From: Aphrocallistes beatrix
Lineage: Eukaryota > Porifera > Hexactinellida > Sceptrulophora > Aphrocallistidae
Assembly (NCBI GenBank): GCA_963281255.1
Contig: OY725491.1
Location: forward strand, 4,390,857 to 4,454,856
Length of the DNA: 64,000 nt
Direction: 5' to 3'
Shown here piece after piece: positions 33,207-45,163 of the stretch. How positions within the stretch are numbered: position 1 is the stretch's first letter; each line of letters begins with the position of its first letter. Below the pieces are notes generated by a model. The model saw only the letters and a list, made by a program, of their open reading frames with translations. It did not search any database and was not told the DNA's origin. The translations under genes and the position numbers were made by a program.

Positions 33207-35134
33207 GGATACCGCCCTCGAAAAACATCGCCTGACATAAAAAAAAATGGTGGAATTTTTTATTGTTAATTCCATTGGATTATTGAGTAGTCTACCATCT
33301 AATCGTACTTGTTGGACGGTATTTATTTTGATATTCTAGAAATTAGCACCTAAAGCCAGTAGTACTAAAAATCGGCTAGTTATTCGTGGTTTTGCGGGGC
33401 AATCATCAATTATTTTCCAGCTTATCTGATATTTTTTAAATTATATGAAACTCAAAATGGTTTTGGCCCCTTTAAATATTATAAAACAGATGAATTTAGA
33501 AAAAGAGGCACTTAAAATCCAATCAAAAATATCTTTATGAGGGACTTCATTTCTAAAATGCTCGGGAAATGGCCGTTGTGATATTAGCTATTGTGTATAG
33601 AAAAGAATTCGGAACATTTTTTTAAAAAATTTGTTCAGATCCGACCATTAGTTCGTAAGTTATAGTATATTGTAGGTAAAGTTCGGACATCAAACCTCTC
33701 TATGGCCCCGAAAGTGCTCGATGTAAATGCTTAAAAACTATTGATGATATGTAATCTATTATAATCTTAAATGAAAGGATATATATGATAATATATAGGT
33801 TCCTCAAACATCTCTTTGTCAAAAAGTAAATATTTTTTGACTTATCATCGATTTTATTGTAATACAAATTCTATGAAGAACTTTGAATATATTAGAAAAT
33901 GACGAATCTTGTCATTAAATAAGTTCCCAAAAGTAGCTATTATACTCAAAAAACAATGTAATAATCACTAGCAATGTATGCAGAAATTTTGAAGCACTCA
34001 ACATGATTATTTTGGAAGTGCAAAGCATTTATCTCCAAAATTCGGCCAAAGCCCCCCATTTATGGTCCAAAAACAGATTCCTCCATATCTCAGAAATATA
34101 CACCCAAATTCTTAGCTCTCAATTCCTAATATACTTTTCAAGACGGTATCTATCTGATTCTTATATAATAAGTGTACTACATGGAATGGAATGCTGAGTT
34201 TCAAATTTTTATCACGTGATGACGTAGCATTTTTCGAAAATCCTAACTTGAAAACTAAAAGTCGTAGACTCTCGCTCTAACTTCCTAATATACTTTTTAG
34301 AAGCTCTTTATTCATTCTAAACCGATGAATTATACTTTGTACTGCTAGGAATATGAATTATATTCCCTAATTGGTTCAAAATATTCGGGGTTAGAGGTCT
34401 CATGGTAATTTGTGAATTTTCAGTATAATTTTGCTATTTTCACCAAAATCTGTTGGAATACATCTAATTCATTAGTATACATGCGATTAAATGTCCATGG
34501 ATGCTTTTATTTATCGTTAATAGCTCATTTTAAATCGTTCTTAACATCAAAACTTCAAATCCCTATATCTCGGGACTTTAAAATTCCAAAATTGACTGTC
34601 TTTCAAAAATTTTAACTCAAAATTGCCTTGAGATAGAGGTCTGAAAATTTCACGAGTTGTTCCACATCATTAGGCGATGAGCGTAGGACCACTCGATTTT
34701 CGATATCTTACAAATTTGTCATTTTATTGCTGATTTCCATTGAAAATCGTGCTTTTTTCGCCGTTTTTTGTCCCTTTTTATTCGGACACCGATGAAATTT
34801 ACAATTTTTCTAATTTAAACTTTCTTCTGGTCCTATGAAGTGGCAAATATGATAGACTATCTATGAATAAATTTTCGAAGCATTTGATCCAAACATGTGC
34901 TTTAAAAAAATCACAGAGTGGAGGAGGGCTTACCATTAAGATGTGCTAGGGAAGAACTGAAAAAAACCGACTTTGAGACGCTGTAACTCAAAAACTAGAA
35001 ATGCCGACCAAAAACTGTTTGGCATGTCTCAATATTTTTTAATTGCACTACCTGCCCACGCTTAACATCTTATATATCTCTATTCTTGATATATGCTGTA
35101 AGCCAAACCTATGGATTTTTCACGGGCGGTATCC
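33207..35134. mobile_element. TTAA-flanked element with GGATACCGCCC ends, long copy
   Basis: GGATACCGCCCTCGAAAA at the left and GGGCGGTATCC at the right, flanked by TTAA (33203-33206 and 35135-35138). The 1.9-kb AT-rich interior has no convincing ORF. The last ~210 bp match the copy at 40935-41546. Confidence 0.75.
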
Positions 35135-35138
35135 TTAA

Positions 35139-35850
35139 TAAAGTCCAGTGCGGTTCAATGACAAATTATCCCTCTGATCCATACAAACCAACTTGTGATG
35201 AATTACTCTCTTAAGGAATATGAACTCATAAACGATCCATTCTTGTGTATATATGTATGGTATGTTAGAAGATTTATAATAATTCTTTAATTATAATGTA
35301 TTTTTTGAAACCCCTTTCACTAATAAACATTATATAACAAAAAGTCAGATTTTATCATTTATTGAGTAAATATAAGCATTCATTGTAAAGATATATCAAA
35401 AAAGTAACACTATTGATAAATCAAGTAATATTATTAAGAATATGCAGAATGTACAAGTATACATATTTGACAATTCAATAAAAATGAAAATGAAAACAAA
35501 GTTGAAATCAAATACGTGATGGCCTCCTCCTCCCCTTAAGCCATCCCTTTCCTCTCCAGATGTTCGTGTACTAAGTGTCTGTTTGTGTTTGATAATGTAT
35601 ATATGGAATGTACCATAGCTTGGACGAATTTTATTTGAACAGCGAGTTGGTATATTCCAGCTTTAGAGTAAAGTGTGTAATGTTGTGTGAGTTTACAGTC
35701 AATTCACCAGACAAGCCTCAACTCAGATGGTTCCCCAAGTCAGTAGATGTTTTAAAGCATTCAGGTAAGGGTAACATCACGCAAGGGTTGAGCCATGTAA
35801 GTGTGTACTGTCGACAGAGTCTATCTCTTATATACATTCATTAATAAACA
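35139..35850. other. Ginger internal sequence without gene
   Basis: AT-rich, no exon recognised; lies downstream of the OTU exon. Confidence 0.4.
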
Positions 35851-36245
35851 TAAAACTCCAGATGGTTACTCCAAGTGAAGTGTTAAAGTATTTAAGTTGA
35901 GGTACCGCCGCAAGAGTTTGTACCACAAGTAGCTATTATTAATTCAGTAATTATAAATTCATCAGACAAGCAGACAAACTCCAGATGGTTACTCCAAGTG
36001 AAGCGTTAAAGTATTTTAGTCGAGGTACCGCCGCGCAAATGTATTCCCTATTTCGCGCCGCGCGAATTTGTACCATAGTCGAGTAATTATAAATTCATCA
36101 GACAAGCAGACTAACTCCAGATGGTTACTCCAAGTGAAGCGTTAAAGTATTTTGGTCGAGGTACCGCCGCGCAAATGTATTCCCTATTTCGCGCCGCGCG
36201 AATTTGTACCATAGTCGAGTAATTATAAATTCATCAGACAAGCAG
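35851..36245. repeat. About 132-bp tandem repeat, three units
   Basis: One partial and two near-identical units, each with ACTCCAGATGGTTACTCCAAG, a GC-rich palindrome (TTCGCGCCGCGCGAA) and a CATCAGACAAGCAGAC block. Located 3' of the OTU stop codon in the Ginger element, possibly in its 3' UTR. Confidence 0.8.
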
Positions 36246-36498
36246 ACAACTGATTAACTCACGTGTACTTCATATTCTCATTCTTGTGTTTCGTCTCGGC
36301 TTAGACTCGTCAGTTGCGCTGCCTTTCTCGCAATACACTTGAGATGGTTGAGTGATGGAAAAGTGTTACTTTGGAAGTGATTCAGTCGGTAGAGCACGCG
36401 AAGAACAATCGGGTAAAAGGCAGGAGGCATTAAGGTGGTTTAAGTGGTAGATATGTGGTAGATATGTGGTAGGTAGGTGGTAGATAGGTGGTAGGTGT

Positions 36499-37194
36499 CT
36501 AATCGATGTTGATAATTTGGTCGGATTTGTCATCTTTATAGAATGTTGGAGTTAGGCTGTTCATCATTGTAGTTACAGGTTCATAATGGTCGTGGTAATT
36601 GGTGATGTAAATGGCGCAATCTTCACCTTTGTCATTAGACGCACATATGCGTGACCAGCGTACTTCTGGAATGAGGCTGTCCGGGGTTCTGTATATCCGA
36701 TTGGCAACATAGATGTCTGTCTTGAGTAGTGCGGAGGCAGCCATCAGTTCAACATCACTCCCCCATGTCCCTGCGACGTACATTGCACTTTGTCCAAGAT
36801 ATTCGGCGGGAGTGGTCGATAGAATCTGACTAAAGTACCAACTGATCTCGTCTTTCCCCTCACCGAGCATATAACGGCAGATTTCTCCCCGGAGCTTTGC
36901 GTGATCCTCCTCACTCCCCGAAATGACCTTAGACAGACATCTAAAGAGACAGTTGCCATCACCAGTAATAGAGGCGGACCTCCAAGGCTCAAAATTTCCC
37001 AACACTTGCCCCGCTAGGCTAGAGTGCTGGTCAGTTTGCTGTTGGAATTGGATACCTAACAAATCGCACTTTTCTTTCTGCCACTCGATCGTAATGGGGG
37101 ATATTATGGGATTGTCGGACTTTAGGTGATGGACGAGTTGTGGAAATCCATTCACATTTAGGGAGAATAACTGATTTTCGATGAACTCCAATGC
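36499..37194 (-). CDS. OTU-family cysteine protease exon of the Ginger element
   Basis: The last exon opens after an acceptor (TTTAATTTAG) at 37195 and ends at a stop at 36499, about 232 codons. The OTU signature GDGNCLFRCL gives the catalytic Asp and Cys; WGSDVELMAASALLKTDIYV is the usual central segment; NYHDHYEPV supplies the catalytic His. OTU proteins cleave ubiquitin or ubiquitin-like modifiers. Upstream exons at 37236-37366, 37517-37647 and 37727-37819 lie in the same direction, so the domain is either fused to the integrase or a second gene. The frame is intact. OTU domains are, to my knowledge, known accessories in some Ginger1 elements. Confidence 0.75.
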   Translation of the reverse strand, partial: ALEFIENQLFSLNVNGFPQLVHHLKSDNPIISPITIEWQKEKCDLLGIQFQQQTDQHSSLAGQVLGNFEPWRSASITGDGNCLFRCLSKVISGSEEDHAKLRGEICRYMLGEGKDEISWYFSQILSTTPAEYLGQSAMYVAGTWGSDVELMAASALLKTDIYVANRIYRTPDSLIPEVRWSRICASNDKGEDCAIYITNYHDHYEPVTTMMNSLTPTFYKDDKSDQIINID

Positions 37195-37235
37195 CTAAAT
37201 TAAATTTTGAAAGCGTGTTATATCAATCAATGTAC

Positions 37236-37819
37236 CTATGTAATACTCGGATGCAACTAACCACTCCATATAGAACTTTATCAACGTAGTCGCAGGTTCG
37301 ATAAGGTCCCAGCTCTGGATATATTTGCTTTGCGAACTCCACTAGCTTGTAATTAATCTCTCTCCTCTACCAACATAAGTATAGAATGTTAAAATTACCA
37401 CATTCAATTTCTGCTGAGTAGTTTTGTTACGCGTTATCCAAGTTCGTACTAACGAGAGTTACCGTATGGACCGTATGCATATCTATACATATTTATCTTT
37501 GAAAGGTTGTGCTTACCAAAGATTCGGAGCTGGAATCTTTCAGTACTTGGTAAACGATCACATTTGGGACATAGAATCCCTTAACATTTCGTGCCTTATC
37601 CAATTCCTCGTGAAGTATGGAGAGGTATACTCCACGCTTTTTGTGATCTGTAAACGCTAACTAAAGAACATTTGTCGAGTTATAAAATCAAGTCTATAAT
37701 CTGACTAGAAAGAGAAGAAAACTGACTTTGAAATTGTCCAATTCATTGAGGACTGAGTCCTTCGATATGCCAAATTTCCAATCGTTTGGATTATCGCGGG
37801 GCTTTGTCATTTCACTTTC
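37236..37819 (-). CDS. Linker exons between Ginger integrase and OTU domain
   Basis: Three short exons inferred from splice signals: 37819-37727 (starts ESEMTKPRDNPNDWKFG, donor GTCAGT), 37647-37517 (DHKKRGVYLSILHEELDKA, donor GTAAGC) and 37366-37236 (INYKLVEFAKQIYPELGPY, donor GTACAT). The phase between the first two does not fit cleanly, so the gene may divide here into integrase and OTU transcripts. No known domain. Confidence 0.45.
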
Positions 37820-37899
37820 CTATTAAAATTAAATGTAAAGTAGCAAATAATTTGCATATAAAATTCATGTCATAAAGTATATGTACAAGTAATTTCTAC

Positions 37900-40850
37900 C
37901 TTTAATTTTTTGGTTGCAACATCTGTAGGGAGATCAGTACACTTGCGTTTAGTCAGTTTGGCTTCTGACCGCGGAAAGTATTGTCTTGAGATGTGAAGTG
38001 GATATTTGCTGCATTTTGAATCACTGCCTTTCTTTAGAACCAATGCATGGCTATCTGTTACTTCAACTGCTGTCATAGGTCCGATATACTTCGCTTCTTT
38101 CTTGGTTCCAGGCATTCTCTTTGCTTTTCGCATGTTACGAACGAGTATCTGATCTCCTGGCTTTATATTCGAGCTGAACAGGATATTCAATAAATATCAA
38201 TCAAAGTTTGCCGCGACTAATAGAGTTTGACATAAAATTAAATGATCACCTGTTCTTCTTAACTTTTTTATCAAATATCAATTTTTGCAATTGCTGCTCC
38301 TTATGAATATTATCGCGAGCTTGTAATTGAGATTGTGCTTGAGTGTCTAGCAGAGGTTGTAGCCATGCATCTTGATTTTCAGGTTCGGGAGAGAATGCAT
38401 CTACTTCAGTTGTTTGATCTAACTCCTCCTCTTTATTCTCATCATCTAACACCAGGTTAGTGTGCGCCAGTAAATGTTCACTATTAGCTTCTCTCCCGAA
38501 CATCAGATAGAATGGTGAGTAGTTTGTTGACCTCTTCCAACAAGTGTTCGCAGCTAGCACAGCAGCTTGCAATTTGCTTGGCCATTCTGCTCCTGTTTGC
38601 TTAACCATTCTTTGTAGTTTGCTAATGAATGAGGAACTAAATAGAAACGAGATCTATTTTATCTATACTGGTAGTATGTTATACTTACGTTTTGATTATT
38701 TTGTTATGAGCTTCAACAAGCCCATTGCTCTGTGGATGGTAGGCAGCAGTCCTACGGTCATCGACTGCTAATTTTCGGTGAAATTCTTGAAATTCCTAAT
38801 TCAGGAAGGAATTAATCTGAGAAATATAATCTAATTGCTAATAAAAAAGTGAAATACCTTGCTGACAAACTCAGGTCCTTGATCATGCTGGATAACCTGA
38901 GGCACTCCGAGAGTAAAATAGATGCTCTCCAGCTGAGACAACACCTCACTACTCTTTTTCGTTCTCAAAGGGCGAACTGCACAGAATTTAGAGAGATAGC
39001 AAGCTGTGACCAGGAGGTGTTTGTAACCCTGAGAGTTCTCCTGCAAATCACAGACCAGATCAATACCGATGTGTTTCCAGGGTTGATCTGGGGGAGGAAT
39101 TGGTTGCAGTTTCCTTTGAGGTTGAGGTGGTAAATTAGCATCAGTCTGACAGTGATGACAAGTTTTTTTCTGAAGAGAGAAGATTGGTACGTCATAACAC
39201 AGGATGTTTACCGCAAGTCAACACAGTATCAGTTTCTATGTGACAAGTCATTGAACATGACTTGAGTCAAAAGTTCAAACTCTATTCAAGTCATGTTCTA
39301 TTACGTAATAGCTATGTATTCAATTTTGAATTCTACTTGGTGGGTCGTCTGAGAAAACAAGAATATCTGTTCTCGCACAAACTACGTGATGCGAGTACAA
39401 CAAATTTTGATCGTTTCGCAACTAAACAAACCCCTAATTCTCAATACATCAAGCAATCTAATTTAGCTACAGTTATCTCTCGTTAAAATACGAACACCTG
39501 GGGACCAATGAAATGCGTTCATATTATCCGAGATCTAATGGCGTGATTGGAATGTATATTCATTTGCGAGTGTGTGGGATACATAATTCGTTCGTCTTAT
39601 CCAGAGTTACGAATTACAAGTCTACTACAAATATATGCGTAATGCTCCATAAGTGAAACAAAGGTGTAATAAAAAACAAAGATGGAATAATTAACTCGAT
39701 ACTTACATAGTTTTTGATATCTTCATTCATTCCTGGCCAAACATATTTCTGTCTGATAGCTTTGATGGTGGCGTTGATGCCAGGGTGTGCAGGACCGTCA
39801 TGGTACAGTTTGAGTACATCTTCAACTTGACCTGAACACACTACTTCGTATGAAGTTACTTTATTTCCACTGATGGTCACCTACTCAAAATTAATATTTT
39901 TAAATTAAAATTATTTCAAATGTCATACATACAAACTATATCAGTATAACCGCACCTCTAGAAACCAGAGATCCAACTCCCATGGAATCACGGAGTTTAC
40001 AAAGATCTTACAGTAGCATGGTCTCAAACAATTACCCAATCTAAGAATTTTCTTATTTCAGCCCCAAATTAATCTCATAGAAATCGCTAAGGGGGAGGGC
40101 GGCATTTATTAGCAATTTTGTGATTATTCAATGAAGCGGCAAACAAGTTTCCAATCAATAAAGAGGGATGGGGTTGGTTAACCGATTTTCGGGCTCGGAT
40201 ATTTTGATTTCCTACAGGACGGTTAACTGGTTATTAACCGATGTCAATATTAATTAGTAGAAATATGGGTTTTTCGACTAATATTTAACCTGATATTTAA
40301 TTTTTAGTGGTCTCAGAATATACTTTTTAGTTAGAAAAATAGAAATAATATTGTAACATCGAAATTTTAGAAGTAATATTCATGAATCTCCATCGATAAA
40401 CAATGAAATTAGTCTAAATATTTAGAAAATAAATCAGATCGGCTAACCGATCCAAGATTTTCATAACCGTTAACCGTGATTGACGGCGGATTGCCGGTTA
40501 ACCGGTTAACTGAATCCAGCCTTGCAATAAGTTTGTTCCGAATAAACTATCAATAAAAAAAACAACCTTGAATATCTTGTTATCCTCTCCAATCTGATAT
40601 TGTGAAGCCTTTACCCGAAAGTTCTTCTTGGCGTGACATGTCTTCTTCGAATCGAGAACGTACTTTGGTACACATTGCGTGTAAGAAAGTCTGAGATTGC
40701 ACTGTACTCGTCTGCGTTCATCTTCGCGAATTACAATGCTGTTACTTGATACGTGCTGTGAAAATTCTGCTTTGGAAAGTCTGTTTCGGAAATTCTGCTT
40801 TGAAAAATTCTGTTTTGGGTAGTTGATACATTAAAGAATCAACAATTTAT
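37900..40850 (-). CDS. Ginger transposase: H2C2 finger and D-D35-E integrase core, multi-exon
   Basis: Exons read on the minus strand: N-terminal exon ending at 40567 (contains SIVIREDERRRVQCNLR and AKKNFRVKASQYQIG); 39880-39707 (YHDGPAHPGINATIKAIRQK, the two His); 39169-38858 (TCHHC, the two Cys; WKHIGIDLV, first Asp; QHDQGPEF, second Asp); 38795-38689 (AYHPQSNGLVEAHNKIIKT, the Glu exactly 35 residues after the second Asp); 38621-38250; 38173-37900 (IKPGDQILVRNMRKAKRMP, the C-terminal beta-barrel-like part). Most junctions have clean GT..AG and agree in phase. No stop is seen in these exons, so the enzyme could be functional. The start codon is not found; the first exon has no in-frame ATG. 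Confidence 0.7.
40163..40524. mobile_element. hAT-like MITE with GGTTAACCGGTTAACC ends, copy 3
   Basis: Lies in the first intron of the Ginger transposase. Right-end flank CAATAAGT and left-end flank CAATAAAG match at 6 of 8 positions. Confidence 0.65.
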
Positions 40851-40934
40851 ATTATCAACAACTAAAAATACCATAATGCAGAATATCCCTGTTCCAGTAA
40901 TACAAGTGAGTTAGAATCACACGAAGTGAGTTAA

Positions 40935-41546
40935 GGATACCGCCCTCGAAAAATCTTGACTGGCGTAAAAAAAAACTGTTGTTTTATTGCTAATTTTATT
41001 GTATTACTGATCGGTCCACCATCTGATAGCACTATTTGGACGGCATTTTTTTGTATTTTTTGCGAAATAACCCCCTAAAGTTTAGCGCTAATAAAAATTG
41101 AAAATTATTAGATGATTTTGACTCATTTACCAGTTAGTTTTTAACTTATTTGATATTTTTCCCCAAAAAAACAGACATTTTTGGCCCTTTTTTTTCGGAC
41201 ACCGATAAAATTTACAATATTTGTCATTTTAACTTTCTTCTGGTCCTATGAAGTTGCAAATATGGTAGACTATCTATGATTCGATTTTGGAAGCGTTTGA
41301 TTCCTTGGTATGTCCTAAACAATTCATTGAGTGCCTAAATTTCTACCATTAAGATGTGCTAGCGGAAAATTTTAAAAACAGACTTTGAGACACTGTATCT
41401 CAAAATCTAGAAATGAGAATCAAAAACGGTTTGGAATGTGCCAGTATTTCTTGATGGAGATACCTCCCCACGCTTAACATCTCTTATAGCTCTACTTTCA
41501 TCGTATGCTGTAATGCAAATCATATGTTTTTTCGAGGGCGGTATCC
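40935..41546. mobile_element. TTAA-flanked element with GGATACCGCCC ends, short copy
   Basis: GGATACCGCCCTCGAAAA and its inverse, flanked by TTAA (40931-40934 and 41547-41550). 612 bp, a deleted relative of 33207-35134, inserted in the Ginger right end. Confidence 0.8.
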
Positions 41547-41699
41547 TTAAAATCACACGGTAGTAGAATATCCCTGGTTCAGTAATACTAGTGAGTTAAA
41601 ATCACACGGTGAGTTAAAAACGCACGAAACAGTGCCACTTTGGCAAAAGTGGCACACATTAGAATGTGTTCCAATACTTTTGGCCAGGTAGTGTATATA

Positions 41700-41790
41700 A
41701 GTGGCTAGCAGACACTTTGTGTCCGCCTGAGGCGCCTGGGCTCACATTGAATAATAATAAAGGAGATAACATCTCTAAATTCTCTAAAAA
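41700..41790 (-). mobile_element. Helitron-like family C fragment (copy 5)
   Basis: Contains GACACTTTGTGTCCGCC and the GGAGATAACATCTCTAAAT block, then is cut off by the next element. Confidence 0.55.
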
Positions 41791-42338
41791 ATTTTTAATA
41801 ACTCTTCGTTTAGTTGATTGATCTTTCTAATTTTTATCTCAGATATTAGGTACAATATCTCATTTAATATATATCAAAACAAAACACATCAACTTATTTC
41901 TGTATGTGTTATTCCTTCCTAAATTTCGAAATCCAAAATATTTCATGTCATTCTTCAATGACCAAAAACTCAACGTCCAAAATGGTATCCATTTAACACT
42001 CCTACATTTCCTTAAAGCATTATATATTGTCTGACAATTTTCCAGTCTTAGTTTACAGATTAATACAAATAAATACTGCTTCAAAAGTTTACCTATAATT
42101 TTCGAGCATTTAATGAGATTACAGGTTTAATTTTAACTATCCGATGCGATTATGGTCATGTCCTATTTAAAAATGTTCTTAAATTTGTTGTTTCTAGCTG
42201 TGTGAAAATTTATTCTACTGTAGGAATTTCTAGATTTGCGTTACTGTAATAAATAGGCGGCTTTCGGACACATCCTACCCAGCCCCCCCTCCCCCCATAT
42301 GAAACATTGTTGTTGTCTCAATATATATTTCTCTACTA

Positions 42339-42512
42339 CAGTGGTGTTCCCTTAATAGCAAGTCGATTTTAGCTCGAAATTTGCTTGCTAATAAGCGAAC
42401 TTGCTAGTAGAGAAACGAAAATATACATAATAAGCACGCTTGGGACCTGAAAATAACTTGCTAATCGACGAATATTGCTATTAGAGCAATTGCTAATAAG
42501 AAAACACCACTG
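42339..42512. mobile_element. Mariner-type MITE, 174 bp
   Basis: TA-flanked ends CAGTGGTGTTCCC / AAAACACCACTG with TTGCTAATAAG-like internal repeats. Confidence 0.75.
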
Positions 42513-42534
42513 TATGTGATTACTAGTATACATA

Positions 42535-42765
42535 CAGTAGATATTGGATATAGTGATAGGACGTCTCGAGATATCCCCACCAATTTCCCATCCAAATTTT
42601 ATTGGTTATTGTGATATTATTTATTGGATATAGTGATAATTAAAAAATGAATTATTGGATATGGTGATAATTATAGTGATGGTTGGATGTAGTCATTGGA
42701 TATAGTGATAATTTGGCCAAAAATTCCGTGTCCCCGGCATTATCACTCTCCATCCAATATCACTG
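42535..42765. mobile_element. Mariner-type MITE, 231 bp
   Basis: TA-flanked ends CAGTAGATATTGGATATAG / CCATCCAATATCACTG; internal TTGGATATAGTGATAA repeats. Confidence 0.7.
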
Positions 42766-43108
42766 TAATTACTAATCTGGGAAAAATGTAAGTTCATTTA
42801 CATATTTCTCTCATATCTACAAACTTGAGGATTGTCTCATTTTGCACGGTCATTCGCGAGAGTATTTCATATGTAATTTAAACAGTTTAGTTGAATACAT
42901 TATTATTGCTTAAATTATGGAGATGAAACCATTGTGTTGTCTTCAGTTGAGTGGATTTTAGATCTAGTTTCAGATGATTGATTTGATTTGTATTTACTCT
43001 AACTCCATAAAAAATGTGGTGTATTTATATATTTGTTGTGGTTTCATTCACTAAAATTCCATTTTTCCTGAAAGTAAGTTACGTTAATTTAACTATGAGT
43101 ATACTGTA

Positions 43109-43456
43109 CAGTGGAACCTCCGTAATTCGACACCTCTGTAATCCGACATTTCTCTAAACCGACATTATTTCTGTTCACGGATCGTTTTTCTATAGAAAAC
43201 AATCTCTATAATCCGACACCTCGCTATTCCGGAATCCAACAATTTAATGATTTTCCAGTAATGCAAATTCGACCTGTATAATCCGACAATTTTTTCGTCT
43301 ATCAAATAATGTCTGATTATGGAGGGATTATTTTACCTCTTTGATCAGACAAATTATTCGTCTGTCAAATATTGTTTGATTGTGGAGGTTATTTTACCTC
43401 TATAATCCGACATTTTGCTGATTTTCCACAAATGTCGGATTATGGAGGTTCCACTG
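43109..43456. mobile_element. Pogo/Tigger-type MITE, 348 bp
   Basis: TA-flanked ends CAGTGGAACCTCCGTAATTC / ATTATGGAGGTTCCACTG with repeated TATAATCCGACA units. Confidence 0.8.
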
Positions 43457-45163
43457 TATATACTTACATATATATATATATATATATATACAAAACTGAA
43501 TAAATGAATGATATTATTCAATTATTCAATGCTATTTCGATTAACTTATGGAACTAATCACTCGTTGTTCTGTTGAGAAATTACTTCAAGACAATTGCCA
43601 TCAAACAAGATATACTAGGAAAAAGGGTTTAAAGAATGTTGTTGAAATGGAAACTGAATTACAGAATCTTCTGCAGGTGAGATTGAATCATATCTTTTCA
43701 CCGGATGATACTATTTGTCTACATCATGAGCAGACTTATATTTATAAAATTATAATTGGCAGTTAAAATGTTGTGATCCTTGGCAGTTGCATAAGAAAAC
43801 GGTTGCTTACAAATATCTTAGGACTATAAGTGAATTTGAAGCTGATACGTTTAATAACCTACTCAAATTATCTGGTGAGCTATCTGTCAAACCTGGTCAA
43901 AAATCTAAACGAATTGTATACTGTTTTTAAGAAAGAACATCCAGATATTACTATCGGCGTTTCAAAATTCTGTGAGCTTAGACCAAATAATTGCATTACA
44001 GTGGGATCTCGTGGTTCACACTCAGTATGTGTGTGTAAGATCCATCAAAATGTAAAGCTTATGATTTCAGCTTTGCCCCTGACTGATAAAGTTACGTACC
44101 ATAATCTACTTGAAGAACTGGTATGTAGTACTGAATCAGAGTTGTGCATGATCCATCGATGTCAGAACTGCCCTGGAACCTCTGCTTTGCAGCGTTATAT
44201 TGAAAATTAAGCCATTATCTGATTTTTTGAATATCTTAATTCAAGAAACAGATACGTTAACTACACACCACTATATTGCTAAAAATAAATCTAACTGCTT
44301 AAAATACCTGAAAGAAACCTTGAAACCTAATGAAGCAATAATTACGCTAGACTTTGCTGAGAACTATAGCTTTGTCATTCAGGATGCGATTCAAGGATAT
44401 CACTGGTATAATTCTCAAGCTACGCTTCATCGTTTACTATCGGGAAGATGAGGGCCAACTCTGCAATATCAACTTTAGTATCATAAGCGATTGCTTTAAA
44501 CATGATTCAGTCGCTGTTCAATCATTTATTGATGTCGTACTTCAATACTTAACCTCACAAACTTGCAAAATACTCTCAAAAGTATATTACTTTAGTGACG
44601 GAGCAATCTCACAATACAAAAATTACAAAAACATGTGTAATCTTGTATACCATCAGGAAGATTTCAAATTAGAAGCAGAATGGCATTTCTTTGCCACCTC
44701 TCATGGCAAAAACGCCTGCGATGAGATTGGTGGTACAGTAAAGAGAGAGGCAGGAAAAGCGAGCCTGAAAGCTACAACAACTGGTTTCATTCTTACTCCT
44801 AAACAACTCTTTGAATGGTGCATAATCAATATAACAGGAATAATTTTCTTTTACATTTCTAAAGAAGCAGTTGAAATCAATGCAAGTAAATTGGAAAAAA
44901 GATACAAAAATTTCAGGAATTCGAAGTTATCATTGCTTCATTCCCAATTTTGGAAAAAGATGAGGAGAATATCTGGCGATGACAATACAGATGAAGTTAA
45001 TAGCATCTCACTTGCTACCTGTAGTTCCCATCTCGATAAATTTACTCTTGGACAGTTTGTAGTGTGCAGCTATGATGTTGATCGCTGGATTGGAAATATT
45101 AAAGAGCTTTCCTTCGGAAATGGAGATGCATTAGTTTCATTCATGTCCGATAGTACATTCAAA

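Larger units (their letters stand above)
32832..41631 (-). mobile_element. Ginger-type DNA transposon, 8.8 kb, with OTU gene
   Basis: Ends TGTTTCGTGCGTTTTTAAC and inverse, with the perfect 4-bp duplication GTGC (32828-32831 and 41632-41635). TGT-initial TIRs, 4-bp duplications and an integrase-like transposase are the marks of the Ginger superfamily, which shares its core with Ty3 integrases. Subterminal regions carry repeated TGTGATTTTAACTCACT units (at least six on the left, three on the right). Two GGATACCGCCC elements and one GGTTAACC MITE have inserted in it. Minus-strand exons run from about 40850 to 36499. Confidence 0.75.
32645..41693. mobile_element. Tc1-like MITE split by the Ginger transposon
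   Basis: TA-flanked ends CACTACCTGGCCAAAAGTAT and inverse. Only 32645-32831 and 41632-41693 belong to it (about 245 bp in total); everything between is the Ginger insertion. Confidence 0.75.

Noticed and set aside
38849-39133. Plus-strand ORF of 94 codons
   Set aside because: Antisense shadow of the Ginger integrase exon.
41860-42084. ORF in the left arm, mirrored at 47536-47721
   Set aside because: Both lie in inverted repeat arms of the transposon; no protein similarity, and the frames differ between arms.
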